DNA of 64,000 nucleotides. It comes from Neoarius graeffei (lineage: Eukaryota; Chordata; Actinopteri; Siluriformes; Ariidae). Below the pieces are notes generated by a model that was not told where the DNA came from, searched no databases, and saw only the letters and a list, made by a program, of their open reading frames with translations. This document shows positions 15,312-27,804 of the stretch, piece after piece (position 1 is the first letter of the stretch; each line of letters begins with the position of its first letter). Location of the stretch: contig NC_083577.1 in the NCBI RefSeq assembly GCF_027579695.1, positions 62,026,741 through 62,090,740 on the forward strand, written 5' to 3'. Made by a program: the position numbers and the translations under genes.

Positions 15312-15700
15312 TCTTTTCATTTCGTCAACCCGGTGTCCGAGCACAAGTGAGACTGCCTGATTTACTTTAGTAGCACAGGCATATGTGAGTAAACCTTATA
15401 ATATCGCTTTACTACTGTATACAATAATTATTTTTTGTCTAGAAATACGGTGACATGAAAATCTCGATTTCTTTACTGAGTTTAGTATTTACTATCTGAA
15501 GACAAGTTGCATGGTATAATATTTTCTGTCAAAAAAGGGGGCTGATTAAAATCTGCATGTGCGCTGTTTTCTTATGATTATGAGTCAAAAACAAGCAGGA
15601 AATTGGTTAAAGAATTGTTCATAAAAGTTTATGGATAAGTTATCCATAAAGGTGGGCTTTGATTTTGATTGTGAGCTCTCTGGATTAATGCTTTGGTCAC
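13501..15700. other. Intergenic DNA between the candidate leader exon and mir-10b
   Basis: Mostly AT-rich sequence with a (GTT)n run at ~14206-14282, (CA)n at ~15001-15051 and (TTA)n at ~15256-15311. The more complex block ~14760-14900 contains the retinoid-type sites annotated separately. No coding gene is seen. Confidence 0.6.
14859..14875 (+). promoter_or_regulatory. Putative DR5 retinoic acid response element
   Basis: AGGTGA and AGGTCA half-sites in direct repeat are separated by exactly five bases (ATTGC), the arrangement bound by RAR/RXR. One half-site deviates from the RGKTCA consensus by one base. Further half-sites lie close by: AGGTCA at 14778-14783 and TGACCC (reverse) near 14832. 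It is ~0.9 kb upstream of mir-10b and ~2.1 kb upstream of the hoxd4a start. Hox4 genes are known retinoic acid targets through DR5 elements, so the position is sensible; binding is inferred. Confidence 0.5.
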
Positions 15701-15726
15701 ATGCAGAAATTGAACGTATATATCCC

Positions 15727-15811
15727 GTCGTCTATATATACCCTGTAGAACCGAATTTGTGTGAAAAAATCACGGTCACAGATTCGATTCTAGGGGAGTA
15801 TATGGTCGATG
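15727..15811 (+). ncRNA. mir-10b: mir-10b precursor hairpin
   Basis: The 5p arm 15739-15761 reads TACCCTGTAGAACCGAATTT followed by GTG, identical to vertebrate miR-10b-5p. The star arm at 15778-15799 (CAGATTCGATTCTAGGGG core) matches miR-10b-3p. The flanks TCTATATA and TATATGGTCGATGC resemble other vertebrate precursors and close the stem around a ~16-base loop. miR-10 represses Hox and other targets post-transcriptionally and lies between Hox4 and Hox9 (or Hox8/Hox5) in vertebrate clusters; here it is 1.2 kb upstream of hoxd4a on the same strand, probably inside a longer hoxd4a primary transcript. Precursor ends are approximate. The coincident 69-codon open frame is not a gene. Confidence 0.97.
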
Positions 15812-16820
15812 CAAAAACTTCGAATAAAGCCAGCTTTTAACTTTGCGTTTCCATATAGGCCATGACGCGTTTTAGGTGTTGCTGTTTTAAGGCCTAATGG
15901 ATGGATGCGTTTAAGTTATAGACAATTGATGAGTAAGAACGTTGTTTATATAACATTAACCCAGACAAAGTATTATTCATGGTATAGCGCATTTTGCGTT
16001 TGCTCTCGATCAAGTTGCTTTGTTTAAGTGCTTTTAAAAGAGTGAAAGAAGTGAGATAGTACTTAGACCATTCCCTCGGCTCCCATAAAGACACTCGAGA
16101 CATTAACCTTATTTTCATTTCCAGTAGACGCACAAACATGATGCCACACTAGTAGATAAGATGTACTAAGGTTTAATATAGGCTAATGTATTTTATTCTG
16201 TCTGTTTGGGGTCATCCGTGCAAAGCTTTAGCTTCTCATATTTGCGTAACCATAGCCTCTCCACCTTCCAGTTATGCTATTTGATGTTTGATTATTGATT
16301 GGCACACTCCATTGATGTTCATCCACAGCGCTCCTTAGAAGCCCCTGAAAGAGTGTGTGGGCCAAAGGGGCGATGAGACTCCTGTAACTTCTGAATGACC
16401 TCTTCATCACAAAGACGGTCTCAGTCAATTGTCTACCGGCTTTATTCGTTTCTTTTTGTGGCAGAGGTCGCATTGTATCTTTTTATTTGTTTACCAGTTA
16501 GAATCTCTGGATGGAGTTTGATTTGTACGGTTGGATATTAATATGGCCTACAGGAAAACAAATATCTTTATTAATGTGCGTATTTATGCTTCATTTTAAA
16601 TTGTTTATAATTATGGATTTTCAGGAAGGTTCACTGACCTTTGTTTATAAGAAAAGTGTAGGCTGTTAATTTTCAAGTTAATTCTCAACCTTTGGGTGCA
16701 TTAGACACGCTACACCATTAAATTATGTGTTCAATCAATCCTAACTGATGAAATTATGTGAAGTTTGTTAAATTTGCTGCTAGGTGTGTATGGCTTCTTA
16801 CCCGCTAATAGACTCCCTTC
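15812..16820. other. DNA between mir-10b and the hoxd4a promoter
   Basis: No gene is seen. The sequence is of mixed composition with few simple repeats, so part is probably regulatory. An inverted nuclear-receptor-like pair (AGGTTC-AC-TGACCT) lies at 16627-16640 but has a spacing not typical for RAR/RXR. Confidence 0.5.
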
Positions 16821-16826
16821 ACCTCG

Positions 16827-16943
16827 ATTGGCCAAATCCGGTCACATGGGTGGCTAACTTTATTCAGTTGACAGCAAGTAGGAGGGCTTTATGGAGGGAG
16901 GAAAAAAGACAACTCGAGAAAAATTAGTATTTTCTACCTTCAG
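16827..16943 (+). promoter_or_regulatory. hoxd4a proximal promoter and putative splice acceptor just before the ATG
   Basis: The block has an inverted CCAAT box (GATTGGCCAAAT, ~16826-16837), a CACATG E-box, a TGACAG MEIS/PREP-type site at 16869-16874 and a purine-rich GGAGGGCTTTATGGAGGGAG segment, a layout like that upstream of other Hox4 genes. A pyrimidine-rich TTTTCTACCTTCAG ends at 16943, seven bases before the start codon, and would serve as a splice acceptor for leader exons upstream. Function is inferred. Confidence 0.5.
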
Positions 16944-16949
16944 AAATTA

Positions 16950-18043
16950 ATGGCCATGAGTTCGTACATGGTAAACTCCAAGTATGTGGATCCCAAATTT
17001 CCTCCATGCGAGGAGTATTCGCAAAACAGTTATATACCTGAGCAGGGCTCTGGATACTATAGTCCATCGCAGGACAATGATTTCCAGCATCCAGGGATCT
17101 ACTCACGGTCAAACTACACGGAGCAACCCTACAGTTGTAACACTGTGCAAGGCTCAACAGTACAGCCGCGGGGTCATGTGCAGGAGCAAGGCAGCCATCC
17201 CGGATCTTTCCCCACTCAAGGCGAGCAGTGCTCTCCGATCCCAATATCCGGCCCGAGGACTTGTGACCAACAACAAAACACAAAGAATCAGAACGGCATA
17301 CAGATCAGGCAACCTGCAATAGTTTATCCCTGGATGAAGAAAGTCCATGTTAGTACGGGTAAGATTCATTCTTTTTTACTATCTGTTTCAGGACTAGTTG
17401 AATTCCGCTAGGCCATATGAGACACGCAAAAATTATTCGGTGAAATATTTATGGGTTCTTCTGAAGGGGCCGCCAATTACACTAGTCATAAATTTTTATT
17501 GCTTAGGAAATAGGCCGCTGGCTCTATTGGCTGCCTCAGCGATAGTGAAGCACCCGAGTGGGCTATCGAAAATTTTTTCCCATGAAAACTATGGAATATG
17601 GCACCGAAAAAAAAACTTAATTGGTTTAATTAATTTCTATTTAACGGATTTCTTTATCCGAGTTAATGCAAAGTGATATGTGCCATTTTGAAGTAGGGTT
17701 GTTGTCTTCATTGGATTTACTTGCTCACCCAAGTGTGTCCTTTTCTTTTCCAGTGAACCCAGATTTCACAGGAGCGGAACCCAAGCGCTCGCGGACAGCC
17801 TACACGAGACAGCAGGTTTTAGAACTAGAAAAGGAATTTCATTTTAACAGGTATCTTACCAGACGGCGTCGCATCGAAATAGCGCATACCCTTTGCCTCT
17901 CGGAGCGACAGATTAAAATCTGGTTTCAGAACCGAAGAATGAAATGGAAAAAAGACCACAAACTGCCCAACACGAAGGGAAGGTCGGCATCGGCTGCAAA
18001 ACACGTTCAGAAGGACAACCAGACAGATATCACAACTTTATAA
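16950..18043 (+). CDS. hoxd4a: Homeobox protein Hox-D4a (two coding exons)
   Basis: Deformed-class HOX transcription factor, 232 aa, patterning posterior hindbrain and anterior trunk. Exon 1 is 16950-17358 and exon 2 is 17754-18043; the 395-bp phase-1 intron has donor GTAAGA and acceptor TTTTCTTTTCCAG. The start [20 protein letters not shown] is the Hox4 signature. The PBX-binding hexapeptide YPWMKK is at 126-131, followed by VHVSTVNPDF leading into the homeodomain at 146-205 ([19 protein letters not shown], ending [13 protein letters not shown]). The tail KLPNTKGRS is typical of the group. The first ATG is chosen because it matches Hox4 orthologues and a second in-frame ATG follows two codons later. 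mir-10b and a DR5 site lie upstream. Confidence 0.97.
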
Positions 18044-18301
18044 AAGAAATGGAAACATCTTACCCCAGAAGTACAGATGAACTGTGTATGATAGACAATA
18101 CTTCGTTTGTCTTTGCATGGTTTTAAATCCTGACATTCCAATCTTTGAGCTATTTAATATGAAGCAGAAGAACACATCATTACCAAACGCAGTATTAATG
18201 GATGCAGTGAAAGGAGCCTAAATACAGTTTTAAATATTGTATGTATGAAGTAGCAGAGGGCATCACAACATGATTCACTGGCTGCCATGAGGTACAAATT
18301 A

Positions 18302-18307
18302 AATAAA
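18302..18307 (+). terminator. Candidate hoxd4a polyadenylation signal
   Basis: AATAAA lies 259 bp after the hoxd4a stop codon, followed by an A-rich stretch. It is the first canonical signal downstream of the gene. Actual use is inferred. Confidence 0.5.
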
Positions 18308-19909
18308 AAAAAGATTGCAATATCTATACAAAAGCAAGTGAGCTTTAGAAATCATGTTCTTTTTATTATTACTATATTTCCCGTGTAATCACCACTCTCC
18401 AAATGCATTATGGCCTGAGATAAATTCGATAAATTCTTCCATAAACAAAGCATTGGCTTATGACTTTAGCTAATAACTTATTAAACTATTTGATCAAAGC
18501 TCAGTAAATCATTAATATCTGGCCTAGAAAATATTTGCATTTATTTACGGATATGGTTAACTAACTTTTTTTTTCTGTATTGAAAAATCCTAAAATAATT
18601 CAGTAACGGGTATAGCTAACCAAACAATTCGTTTTCTGTATTGGGGGAAAACAATCTTTAAAATAATTCAACGGTCTTAAAACATTAAGAAAAAAATTCT
18701 AGCAATATAGAATGAACAGAATAAACGTTCTTCGAAAATTACTCTAAAACAGGAAGCGCAACATTTGAAATCTATTTTACTTTGTTGACCATAGTATTGG
18801 ATACCTTGACGGCTATAAATCTCACTTGACAGTTTTGTAAACAATGTACAATTAAAGCAGCTGTATATCTGTCTTCCAGATGTCATCAGAAATTCCTAAA
18901 TAATAGTTCATTTATTGTTCCACGTACTTCTGGGTTTTAGCTAAACTTTCTTTTATCTTCTTTTCTTTATTTATTAAATGCCAGAATAAGAATGCTGAAA
19001 GTTCTTGTTTTTAATTTCTATGTGAATTCAAGTGGTCGTTCCATAAATATATTATGTTCAGTTAGAAAAAGTGCATTATTTTTTATTCTATATATTTCTG
19101 TATTTTATGCATATTTTCTACGAGCATATTTTCTAGTAAATTAATAATAGAGCTCATTAAGAAAAGGTTTATCCTCAGACCACGAATACCTTGTTGCAAT
19201 TTAAAAAAAAAAAAAAGAAAAAAAGGAAAAAAAAACAATGTGTATAGTTCGCTAAAAGAAAGTCGGTCTGCTGTTTTGGTTTCATTAAATTTTTATTTTG
19301 AGCAACAGAGATGGGCTTAGCTCTGAAAGTGTGAGTGGAGGTATTCACGTCGTGATTAAAGATTGACTGTTCTACTGTTATTGTGATGTCTTTGTCTTCT
19401 TAAACAAAACCGTGAGGCGCTCACACATTGCGAAGACGTCTTCTGCCTCAAGTCTTCACGTTGAGAGGTCTGAAAAGGTATTTTACACAGAAGTCCGACA
19501 AAAGCCTCGCAAGCAGGTTCATCCAGAGGACAGCGTTTCTGTTGCCTTTCGACGCTTTTGAGCCGCGAGCGCTGACCTCTAAACCCCTGACCCGCGAGAC
19601 AGGCCTTTCTCGCCCAGACACATCTTTGGACCAGTGTAGGAAAAAGATCTCTCTCAGTCGTCATATACTTTATATATATATATAAACGGCCAGTATTTAA
19701 TTTTAGATTACACTAACAATGAATAAGCTAAAAGAAATCACACGAGTGTGAGCTGCATTGGAACAGAATAGTGTTTGAAATTATGATAATTTGCTCCATT
19801 AAAAAAAAAAAGTAGCCTAGTTTCCAGGTGTCATCACCTGCCCTGTCCGGATATTTAATAAATCACCCGTAGTTGTTTTGGATGAGACGCAATATTGATA
19901 TGAGCAAAC

Positions 19910-19929
19910 CCCCCCCCCCCCCCCCCCCC

Positions 19930-19997
<68 letters not shown>

Positions 19998-20004
19998 GTC
20001 TGGG

Positions 20005-20046
<42 letters not shown>
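19910..20046. repeat. Compound microsatellite: poly-C, (GATA)n, (GA)n
   Basis: About 20 C residues, then ~17 GATA units, a short TGTCTGGGGG break and a (GA)n run of ~20 units. On the minus strand it encodes only artificial Ser-Leu and Tyr-Leu-Ser-Ile frames. Confidence 0.97.
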
Positions 20047-20048
<2 letters not shown>

Positions 20049-20690
20049 AATGTGCAGAAAAAGACAGCAAGACACCAAGGAAAGGGGAACTTGAGTGTTA
20101 AGTCTTGCATATCATTCACTGGATGGCAATCACTTTCACTATGGGGTCAAGCAAGTTTTTTTTTCTTTTGCTATCACCTTTGCTGTCATTCCTACTGCAT
20201 TAAATTTTGCAGTGTCTGGTCAGAATATATGCAATAAGTTCAGTACAAACTGATAATTCTGTCAGAAATACTGACAGACTTGCATCGGTGTTTTGTATCC
20301 AAATATAGCCCCTGAGCCTATCCAAAACGATCTGAAGATATTCGAAAGCTTTTTCTATAAAACTGTAAGTTGTCCCCCAAGATTACCGACTATTCAAGAC
20401 TACAGATACAAACTGCGCATTTGAGTCAAGTGAATTTGCACAGCGTTTAAACACTGCTCTATATGTCTTAATACAATAAATGGGAGCCATAGGCAGTACC
20501 ATTTGCAGTGACACTGCCCTGACTACCAGCGCCGCTCCCTCAATGGTGTTCAAACGGCCATATTTGATTTCCAGCTGTTCGCAGAAAATGTCTTCGCCAG
20601 GCGAGACAGCCCTTTAAGATATATTAAACTGCGCTGTCGACATCCGAAGATAGAAGTCGGTGACTATATGGTTCCGTTCTATGTCTTTTT

Positions 20691-20887
20691 TTTCCTATTT
20701 GATCACGTGACTGTCTAAATAATTAATGCAGCACGTCCCCTTAGAAACACGGCGTCGTCATTAATCGCAAGGACTCTATCAGACTTGAAAACTGAAGAGA
20801 TCCAAGAAAATAATATCCAAACGGTTCGGTACCCTCGGCAACTATAACCAGCACTTTTGTACAGCATTTCAACCATTTGGAAGCTTG
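20691..20887 (+). promoter_or_regulatory. Candidate distal promoter and first leader exon of hoxd3a
   Basis: The block begins with TTTGATCACGTGACTGTCTAA, containing an E-box and a TGACTG/TGTC site, and TAATTAATG homeodomain sites, then GC-richer sequence (~20730-20887) ending in a donor-like AAGCTTG|GTAGGT, with an alternative GT five bases on. Hox3 genes are known to have remote non-coding first exons. It lies 6.9 kb upstream of the hoxd3a start. Exon boundaries are inferred; the left end is unknown. Confidence 0.4.
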
Positions 20888-21444
20888 GTAGGTAAACATT
20901 TAATGTTCTTTTATTATTAAGAAGGTCAGGTGAACATATCTGTCAGAATTATGATGAATAGTGCCCACTGATAAATGCACGAAGCTTCCTCGAGGACAGA
21001 CAGGAGTCGGAATAAAAGCATGGCAATGACTTTTTGTGTATAAATCGTTGTGATCACTTCCCGATTTAAACCTCGCAGACCACGACAGCTGTTCAGTCGC
21101 AGTTCTGGTTATTTTATCACATAACGGTTATTGCAGATCATTTAAAACCAGTGTCATGACAAATTTCAGTTACATTTATGGATGAGAAATTTCGGCACAC
21201 GTACAGGCGTCGTGAAAAGGCCACTTCGTGATTTATAATCCATCGAAGATGCATTTCTTCCCAGGTTACCGGTGGCTGTTTGGTGGGATGCATTGTTGTG
21301 TGTGTTTAAGAGTGTAAATGAGCTATAATGCACGATAGTGAAGCACACCACACAAGAATTGGCTTTATGGGTTTATTGATAGGAAATAAGAGAGTCTCTG
21401 TGTATTTTAGAGCATATGATAATCTTAAAAATGAAATAATTGTG

Positions 21445-21512
<68 letters not shown>

Positions 21513-21878
21513 AAAACAAATCACATTTTGTATGATTCGAAGTAATTGTAGATTATTTCGAAAATTATGTCAGTGGTTAGAAAGGGGTGATGGAGATGTG
21601 CATTGCTGTAAATCATGGTCAGTAATTCCTGAAAGGGTGAGAGACTGTTGGGGGCCGACCGAGGACCGTAAATCTTTCACTTTTATTGCTCCATGAACAT
21701 ATGCTGCAAACGGAGACCGCTCGCATTCTCTCCTCAGGACAAGCGTGTTCGGCCACGTTCCCATGTCGCTTCATCTTCATCCTTGCATTGACTAATCCCC
21801 TCAATAAAATAAATAAATAAATAAATAAATATGAAGGTATCATGAAGACAGCAGAAAAACAAATTGAACTCTAAATTT

Positions 21879-21933
<55 letters not shown>

Positions 21934-22026
21934 GCTAGTTTTACTACCCAAAAAGGTTATAGTCTATAAACCTGTATTCCACGACCATAACACTATTAAT
22001 ACAACAAGGAGGAAAATTCCCCTTCA

Positions 22027-22084
<58 letters not shown>

Positions 22085-23733
22085 TACATGTTATATTATG
22101 CATAAGTGTGGTATGAATAAAACAGAACAGGGCTTGTAATGATTTTGATGAATCTCCCCGGCTGACGGGGTCATACATTGTTGTCAATGCTTGAGCCATA
22201 ATCGTCAAACAATATTTCGAGGCTTCATTATAAACTATTAGAAAAACATTTTAAAAAGACAAATATACAAGACAGTTTACTCCCGCAATCTACGATTATA
22301 ATATGATAATTTACCTAATATGATAGTTTACACGCAAAATATCCAATCTTTATTGAATAACAGTTTCATATTTCAAATATGAAGTTGATATTGGGATATA
22401 TACAAAGAAATAAGCTATTTGTCATTTTTAACGTGATGTTTTACTCTCATTTGGTATAGTCATTAGTATATTCCCTGCTATTATATTTGTCATATTTATA
22501 CCAAAGACTTTTATCAGAAGTCCTCGTAATCTAACGACGGAGTCAGTACACAGATTGGTTTTTCAGAAGAATTTTTTAGAACCACTTCTAATGAATGTGG
22601 GGTGGACTAACTGTAGTGAGAGGTTTACACGAAAAGGTTGCGATCCTGCATTTAAAATGGGTTTGTGAGGTAGAGTTTGGTTGGAGTAGCACCCTCAATC
22701 AGGACAATCTACTATCCAGATCACGTGAACAAATATGCTCGTATTTTAAGGCAGCGCCTTTATTTGTCATGATAAAGGTTTGTGAAACGCCAATATCGCA
22801 ATGTAGACTCCAACGATGACCCAGCTTCTATAAACGTTTATTATTTTTATCCAGTGGGAGGTTGACTGCAAGCAATATTTCGTTTTTGGAATAAGGATAC
22901 CTGCTTGGCTTTTTATTGGTAGTTGAGTGAGTGGCTTCCATTCTTTCGGGAATACTGTCTGCATTGGTATATGGAAATGGTTGGAAAAGCGCGAGATCTG
23001 GTTTAGGACTGTGTTGTGCACAGACAAAGGGTGAAGGATATATCCGAGGTGCTACAGGGATAGGTATTGAAACTGAGAAGCGAGACTCTATGATGAATTG
23101 ATTCCCAGGTAAGCAATTGCATGGCAAAACGCAACCTTTAACCATGGACTTTACCAGGCAAAAATATGATTTATTTCATTCAGAGCAGATGATCCTTATT
23201 AAAGTCTCCGGATCTTTGACTAAGCAGGTACAATTTATGGACACCGGGGAAAAGTCTCGAATTAGTTTACAGTTTTGAGCATCCATGAGCGCTTTCCAAA
23301 GGTTAGCTTGGACGGTTGTCTCATTCATACAACTGAAGCTGGATTTTATAGCTGATTTTGCGATTTGACAACTACAAACTAAAACAAAGAGGGGAAACTA
23401 CTGCAACCTCTCCTTCTGGCTCATAGCTTGTAAGATCGTAAATCACTTTAATTTGTTGTCTTATACTCACAGTAATATTAGACATGATATATTTGGTTTA
23501 GATTATATGCATAGTTAAGCAGTAACGTTACCATATTCAAATCAATTCAATTGCTATATTTCGGATTATAGGTTGTTGTCGAGATTTCAAGATTAGAATA
23601 AAGTATACTTCAGAGCAATAACTATATATACACAATATATGAAACCTATACTATGTTTTTATTAAAACAGGACAAATTGATCATCATAAAAGACACCATA
23701 TTAATGATTTTTAACAACAACAACAACAACAAC

Positions 23734-23784
<51 letters not shown>

Positions 23785-23937
23785 TGAAGCTAAATTAATG
23801 ATGTATTTTTTCCTTTATTTATTATTATTACTATTTTTATCACATTTTTGGACAAATATTAGAGCGCTTATAAAAAGGAGGAAGCCATACGTGTTAGTTA
23901 AATATTAATTGTAGTAGTGAGTACATAGTAGTAGTCA

Positions 23938-24005
<68 letters not shown>

Positions 24006-24911
24006 GTGTGTTAGAGACTACAAAAAATGAAGTCATTGCTAATCTAACTTAAATAATGCCATTAAGATGTATTATGACATCGAAGCCTCTACGAAATACT
24101 GATGCAATTTTTGTGAAATAGTCTAACAGTGTTCTACCTCTTCGAAAGGCTTTGGAATAGCGCGGTATTATTCTTCTTTCTATATAGGATAGCTAAACAA
24201 TAACCATTAAACCACAATATTAATTTTAGCAAGATTATCCAACAAGAACATAACATTTACTACAACTATCAACACAGAATCGTAGACATATTTAAGCTCG
24301 AGTTCATAGCTCATTATTTTAACAAGCCATTGTGCCATTATTTCTACCAAACTTACCGTAACAATGCGTGGGCGAAAACATTGTAGTCTGATAAAGGCAA
24401 ACCATGTTAAACCACAGAGACAGCAGGATTTATCCCATTAAGCAAAACTTTAAATAGGAAGCTCAAGCAAAAGTGTAATAGCCTATATTTCAAAGCTGTT
24501 AATCATATTTGGAAAGGTTGAATCTGCGTACTAATAGCGTAAGTAAGAGTCCCTTATTTTTCTTAATTCCGCCAAACTTTACGAATGTGCCCAAGAGTTG
24601 CGCATCTAGCTTGGAGATAGATCTGGAGAAGTGTTTAAATATCTCATCTTCACGGGCCCTTTTGGTTTTAAAACACAGGAGGAAAAACTTTGTGCGGTGT
24701 GGATTTCATTGTGACTTACTTGAGCACCTTCCGCCCGTTGTTCATTAATCAGTGAGTTATGGCTGGAGAAGCCAAAGGTCATCCAAAAGGCTTATGAGTG
24801 CTAAATATTTTGGCCAGCTCTTTGTGTAGAATCGCTTGTGTCAGTTTTTTTTTCAACCTGCCTTTTAACATATATTACTGTTGCTTACACTCTTGACAAA
24901 AAGTAGAGTTA

Positions 24912-24963
<52 letters not shown>

Positions 24964-25255
24964 AATATAAATAGACAAATAAATAAACAAATAAAACATA
25001 CATACATAAACAATTGAATCAAACATACTTTTATATTTCCTTGATACGAGTCCTTGTACATCTGTAGTGTATATAGGCTATATAAAAAACTTAGGTAGAA
25101 ATTTCCAACAACAGGAAGATATTACATAGAAGTAGTAATAGTAGTTTTAAGATGCGTAGGCCCCTTTGTTAAATATTTTTCTTCTTCTTCCAAATACAGA
25201 AGTAAAGACACAGTTAACACAGCAACAAATCAATAAATTTGTTTTCATCCTCCAG
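20888..25255. other. hoxd4a-hoxd3a intergenic DNA, middle part
   Basis: It holds microsatellites: (CA)n ~21451-21511, two (ATT)n runs ~21880-21931 and ~22027-22084, (AAC)n/(AAT)n ~23715-23784, (AT)n ~23941-24002 and (AAAG)n ~24911-24965. Between them, ~22560-23420 and ~24500-24840 are of higher complexity and could contain enhancers. No coding gene is supported. Confidence 0.55.
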
Positions 25256-25318
25256 GTCGTGGACCAAATAATGAGAAGCGCTTGAGGGAAAACAGAAAAC
25301 AGAGCAATAGAGGCTACG
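25256..25318 (+). other. Candidate 63-bp non-coding 5' exon of hoxd3a
   Basis: A 63-bp segment is framed by an acceptor CATCCTCCAG ending at 25255 and a strong donor CTACG|GTAAGTC at 25319-25320. It contains a minimal upstream frame (ATG AGA AGC GCT TGA) and stops, so it is not coding. It lies between the candidate first exon at ~20.8 kb and the acceptor at 27710, so the three could form a spliced hoxd3a leader. This is inference from splice signals and the known structure of Hox3 transcripts. Confidence 0.45.
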
Positions 25319-27515
25319 GTAAGTCACTTATTTCTTTAATGAAAACAAACGAAATGAAATATTTTAATTCATGACACTTTTAACTTTCGTCTAAGATGGT
25401 AATCCATGCCACTCAAAAGTAGTACATTTTTAAAACTTAATAAATGATACAAAGTCACACCATAATGAATCCATGTCACGGCCTGATATGGAATAGGATA
25501 TCTAAAACTAGCTATATATGTATAATACATATTCTATCCTGATAGGCTAGGAGCTACAGGATTGAGAGTAATTATTACACACGGCACTCTGGGCCCACCA
25601 AACACATATTCTTGTGACATGGAAATGTCATTGAAACGGCCTTCGTTTTAAATGTATCTCTTTTCAGCTATAAAGAAATGCATGTGAATTTCATAATAAG
25701 CAATATATTAACCACCCATATCCCAAAAGAGAGCAGAGTATACCGCTTCCATGCAGTCTTCACCATTTCAATGCATATTTTCCTTATTTCTGTCCAGTAT
25801 CCTCTTCATTACATTGTAAGATGACGCAAATTACTTTATTTCAAGACCGATATCTTACAACGCGTGGAGTAGACTGAAGTAGCTGTATTTATACTGACTG
25901 CCTGGGTGTACTAGCAGAGTAAGGCATTCTTGAACCCGGGCATCCTCCTACGCTTGGGGTTTTACACTACAGACCGTAACTCGTCCTTAGCTTCACTCCC
26001 GTGTTAGACATAACAGATATAATTGACCAGCCATACATTTTGCTGGGTTCTATAGTGACAGGTGCATTGAATTGCGTGCTGTAGAGCTCCAGGCCGCCTA
26101 ATACTGTATTAAGCTGTGCTGACAAGTTATGAGCCATACTCTTTTTACAGGGATAAAATAAGGTAAGAGTAGGAAATTCTAGTGTGGCTGAGTATAAGCC
26201 CTTGGGCACTTCAGAGTGCTAAAGTGATCAGATTGCACCAGTGCATTTACCAAGCATTTGTGATATGATTAACGTAGTTTGGTAGCCCTCCCTCCCATCC
26301 ACCACCACCAGTCTCCACAACAGCAGTCACTGAAAACAGAAGTCACATACTGCACCTCTCATCAATTATGAGAAACATAAAGTTAAAAAAAAATCAGAAC
26401 ACAAAATATTTTTAATTGAGTCAAATAGGCATTCTAATGCATCGGATTTCAGGAACAGCAATTGCTTACGACATGATATTATGACAATGGGCTATAAATG
26501 ATATGAACATTAACAATAAAGCACTCCAACAGATCGATATCAAAACAGCGCTATGAAGATTTTGACCGATTTCGGCGCTATGACTTACAGCTATGAATGG
26601 TTCATATAAAAGTTCGTCTACAACCGAGTTACATACATGCTTAAAGGCATATATATGTTCTTGTATATATTATTTTTCTTTTAAGCATTGATAACAACTT
26701 CGATGTCCATCCCCCAGGACGAGCGATGAAGTGGTAAAGAAAGGGATATTGTTCTGGCCAAAAGTGCTGATTCGCCTTCTGTCGTCTTTACATTTGACTC
26801 AGTAGGAAACTTTCAGAACAAGTTAAAGTTTAACTCTCTTGTTGCATTCTTGCTTAGGCTTCTGAAAATGAAAGGCTTGAAACGTTGCTGAGGAAATAGA
26901 AGCTTTGACTACTGACCAATTTAAAAGGCCAGTCAGGTGCATTATGGCAAATTTACAACACGATAGATGTTATATCGAGAAGACAAATCATAAACGAATA
27001 TCCAATGTGGAAAATAATGTGTAAAAATGTGTTTTTAAAAATCGGGTGCTTGAGATATTCTGTATGTCTGTGCATAAACAAGCAGTTGAGTAGCCTATAT
27101 TCTTTATAGGCCTTGATTAAAATTAATCTGAAGGATGGATGGATGGATGGATGGATGGATGGATGGATGGATGGATCAATGAATGAACGAACGAACGAAT
27201 GAATGAATGAATGACTACACTCAGGTTCAGCAGAACACTGAAGCAGAGCAGTAAGCTATATCTTGATGAAACTTGGACTTCAGTTTCTGGCATGTGCTTA
27301 AAACATAATGCTGAAGTTCAAGGTTAGGAACGTTTCAAGTTTACGTGTGTCCACGGCTAAAACCAATACAATGTGTAGTACATTTTCCTTTCAAACTGTA
27401 ATCGGAATTTTGGTATAATATAAAATCTATGCAGGTATCGGGCTTAAATAATCGCAAATATTATTGCAAGTTGTAAATAAAGTTTTCGTAAAACTTTATT
27501 TACGAATAAAGGCAG

Positions 27516-27591
<76 letters not shown>

Positions 27592-27710
27592 GACACTAAA
27601 CATTACACATTTTAAAGATCAACAACAAAAACAACGCAATCTACGCCCACTATACTCAAATCAGAAACGATTAACTGATCTGATTTGTGAATTTACTTCT
27701 TTCTTTGCAG
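25319..27710. other. Intergenic/putative intronic DNA before hoxd3a exon 1
   Basis: Contains a (GGAT)n run at ~27134-27176 passing into a degenerate GAATGAAC repeat, and (AT)n at ~27518-27588. A higher-complexity segment runs ~25900-26230. The pyrimidine tract TTACTTCTTTCTTTGCAG ends at 27710 and makes a good splice acceptor for the leader of hoxd3a. No gene is seen. Confidence 0.55.
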
Positions 27711-27804
27711 ATCAAAGTTCAAAGAGCCTGTGGGAAGTCCCAATCACATGACACAGGAGCCCATGCCATTGGACAAACATACAAAGTAGTACAAAATCTT
27801 AAAA
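27711..27804 (+). other. hoxd3a 5' UTR (part of the coding first exon)
   Basis: Starts directly after the CAG acceptor at 27710 and runs into the hoxd3a ATG. It has an ACAAAGTAGTACAAAATC segment just before the start and a CAATCACATGACAC stretch with PBX-like (CAATCA) and E-box (CACATG, TCACATGA) motifs, so it may double as a proximal promoter. Confidence 0.5.

Larger units (their letters stand above)
18044..20690. other. hoxd4a 3' UTR and left part of the hoxd4a-hoxd3a intergenic region
   Basis: The hoxd4a 3' UTR probably ends after the AATAAA at 18302-18307. Further on the DNA is AT-rich to ~19400; a GC-richer block at ~19400-19630 contains TGACCT and TGACCC half-sites nine bases apart. 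A compound low-complexity tract (C run, (GATA)n, (GA)n) spans ~19910-20046. No gene is seen. Confidence 0.55.

Noticed and set aside
15631-15840. 69-codon + strand frame
   Set aside because: It overlaps the mir-10b hairpin, whose conservation is at the RNA level; the peptide matches no family.
16627-16640. AGGTTC-AC-TGACCT as a retinoid element
   Set aside because: Inverted with two-base spacing and one imperfect half; not a standard RAR/RXR layout.
19578-19600. TGACCT and TGACCC half-sites as a DR element
   Set aside because: The nine-base spacing does not fit DR1, DR2 or DR5.
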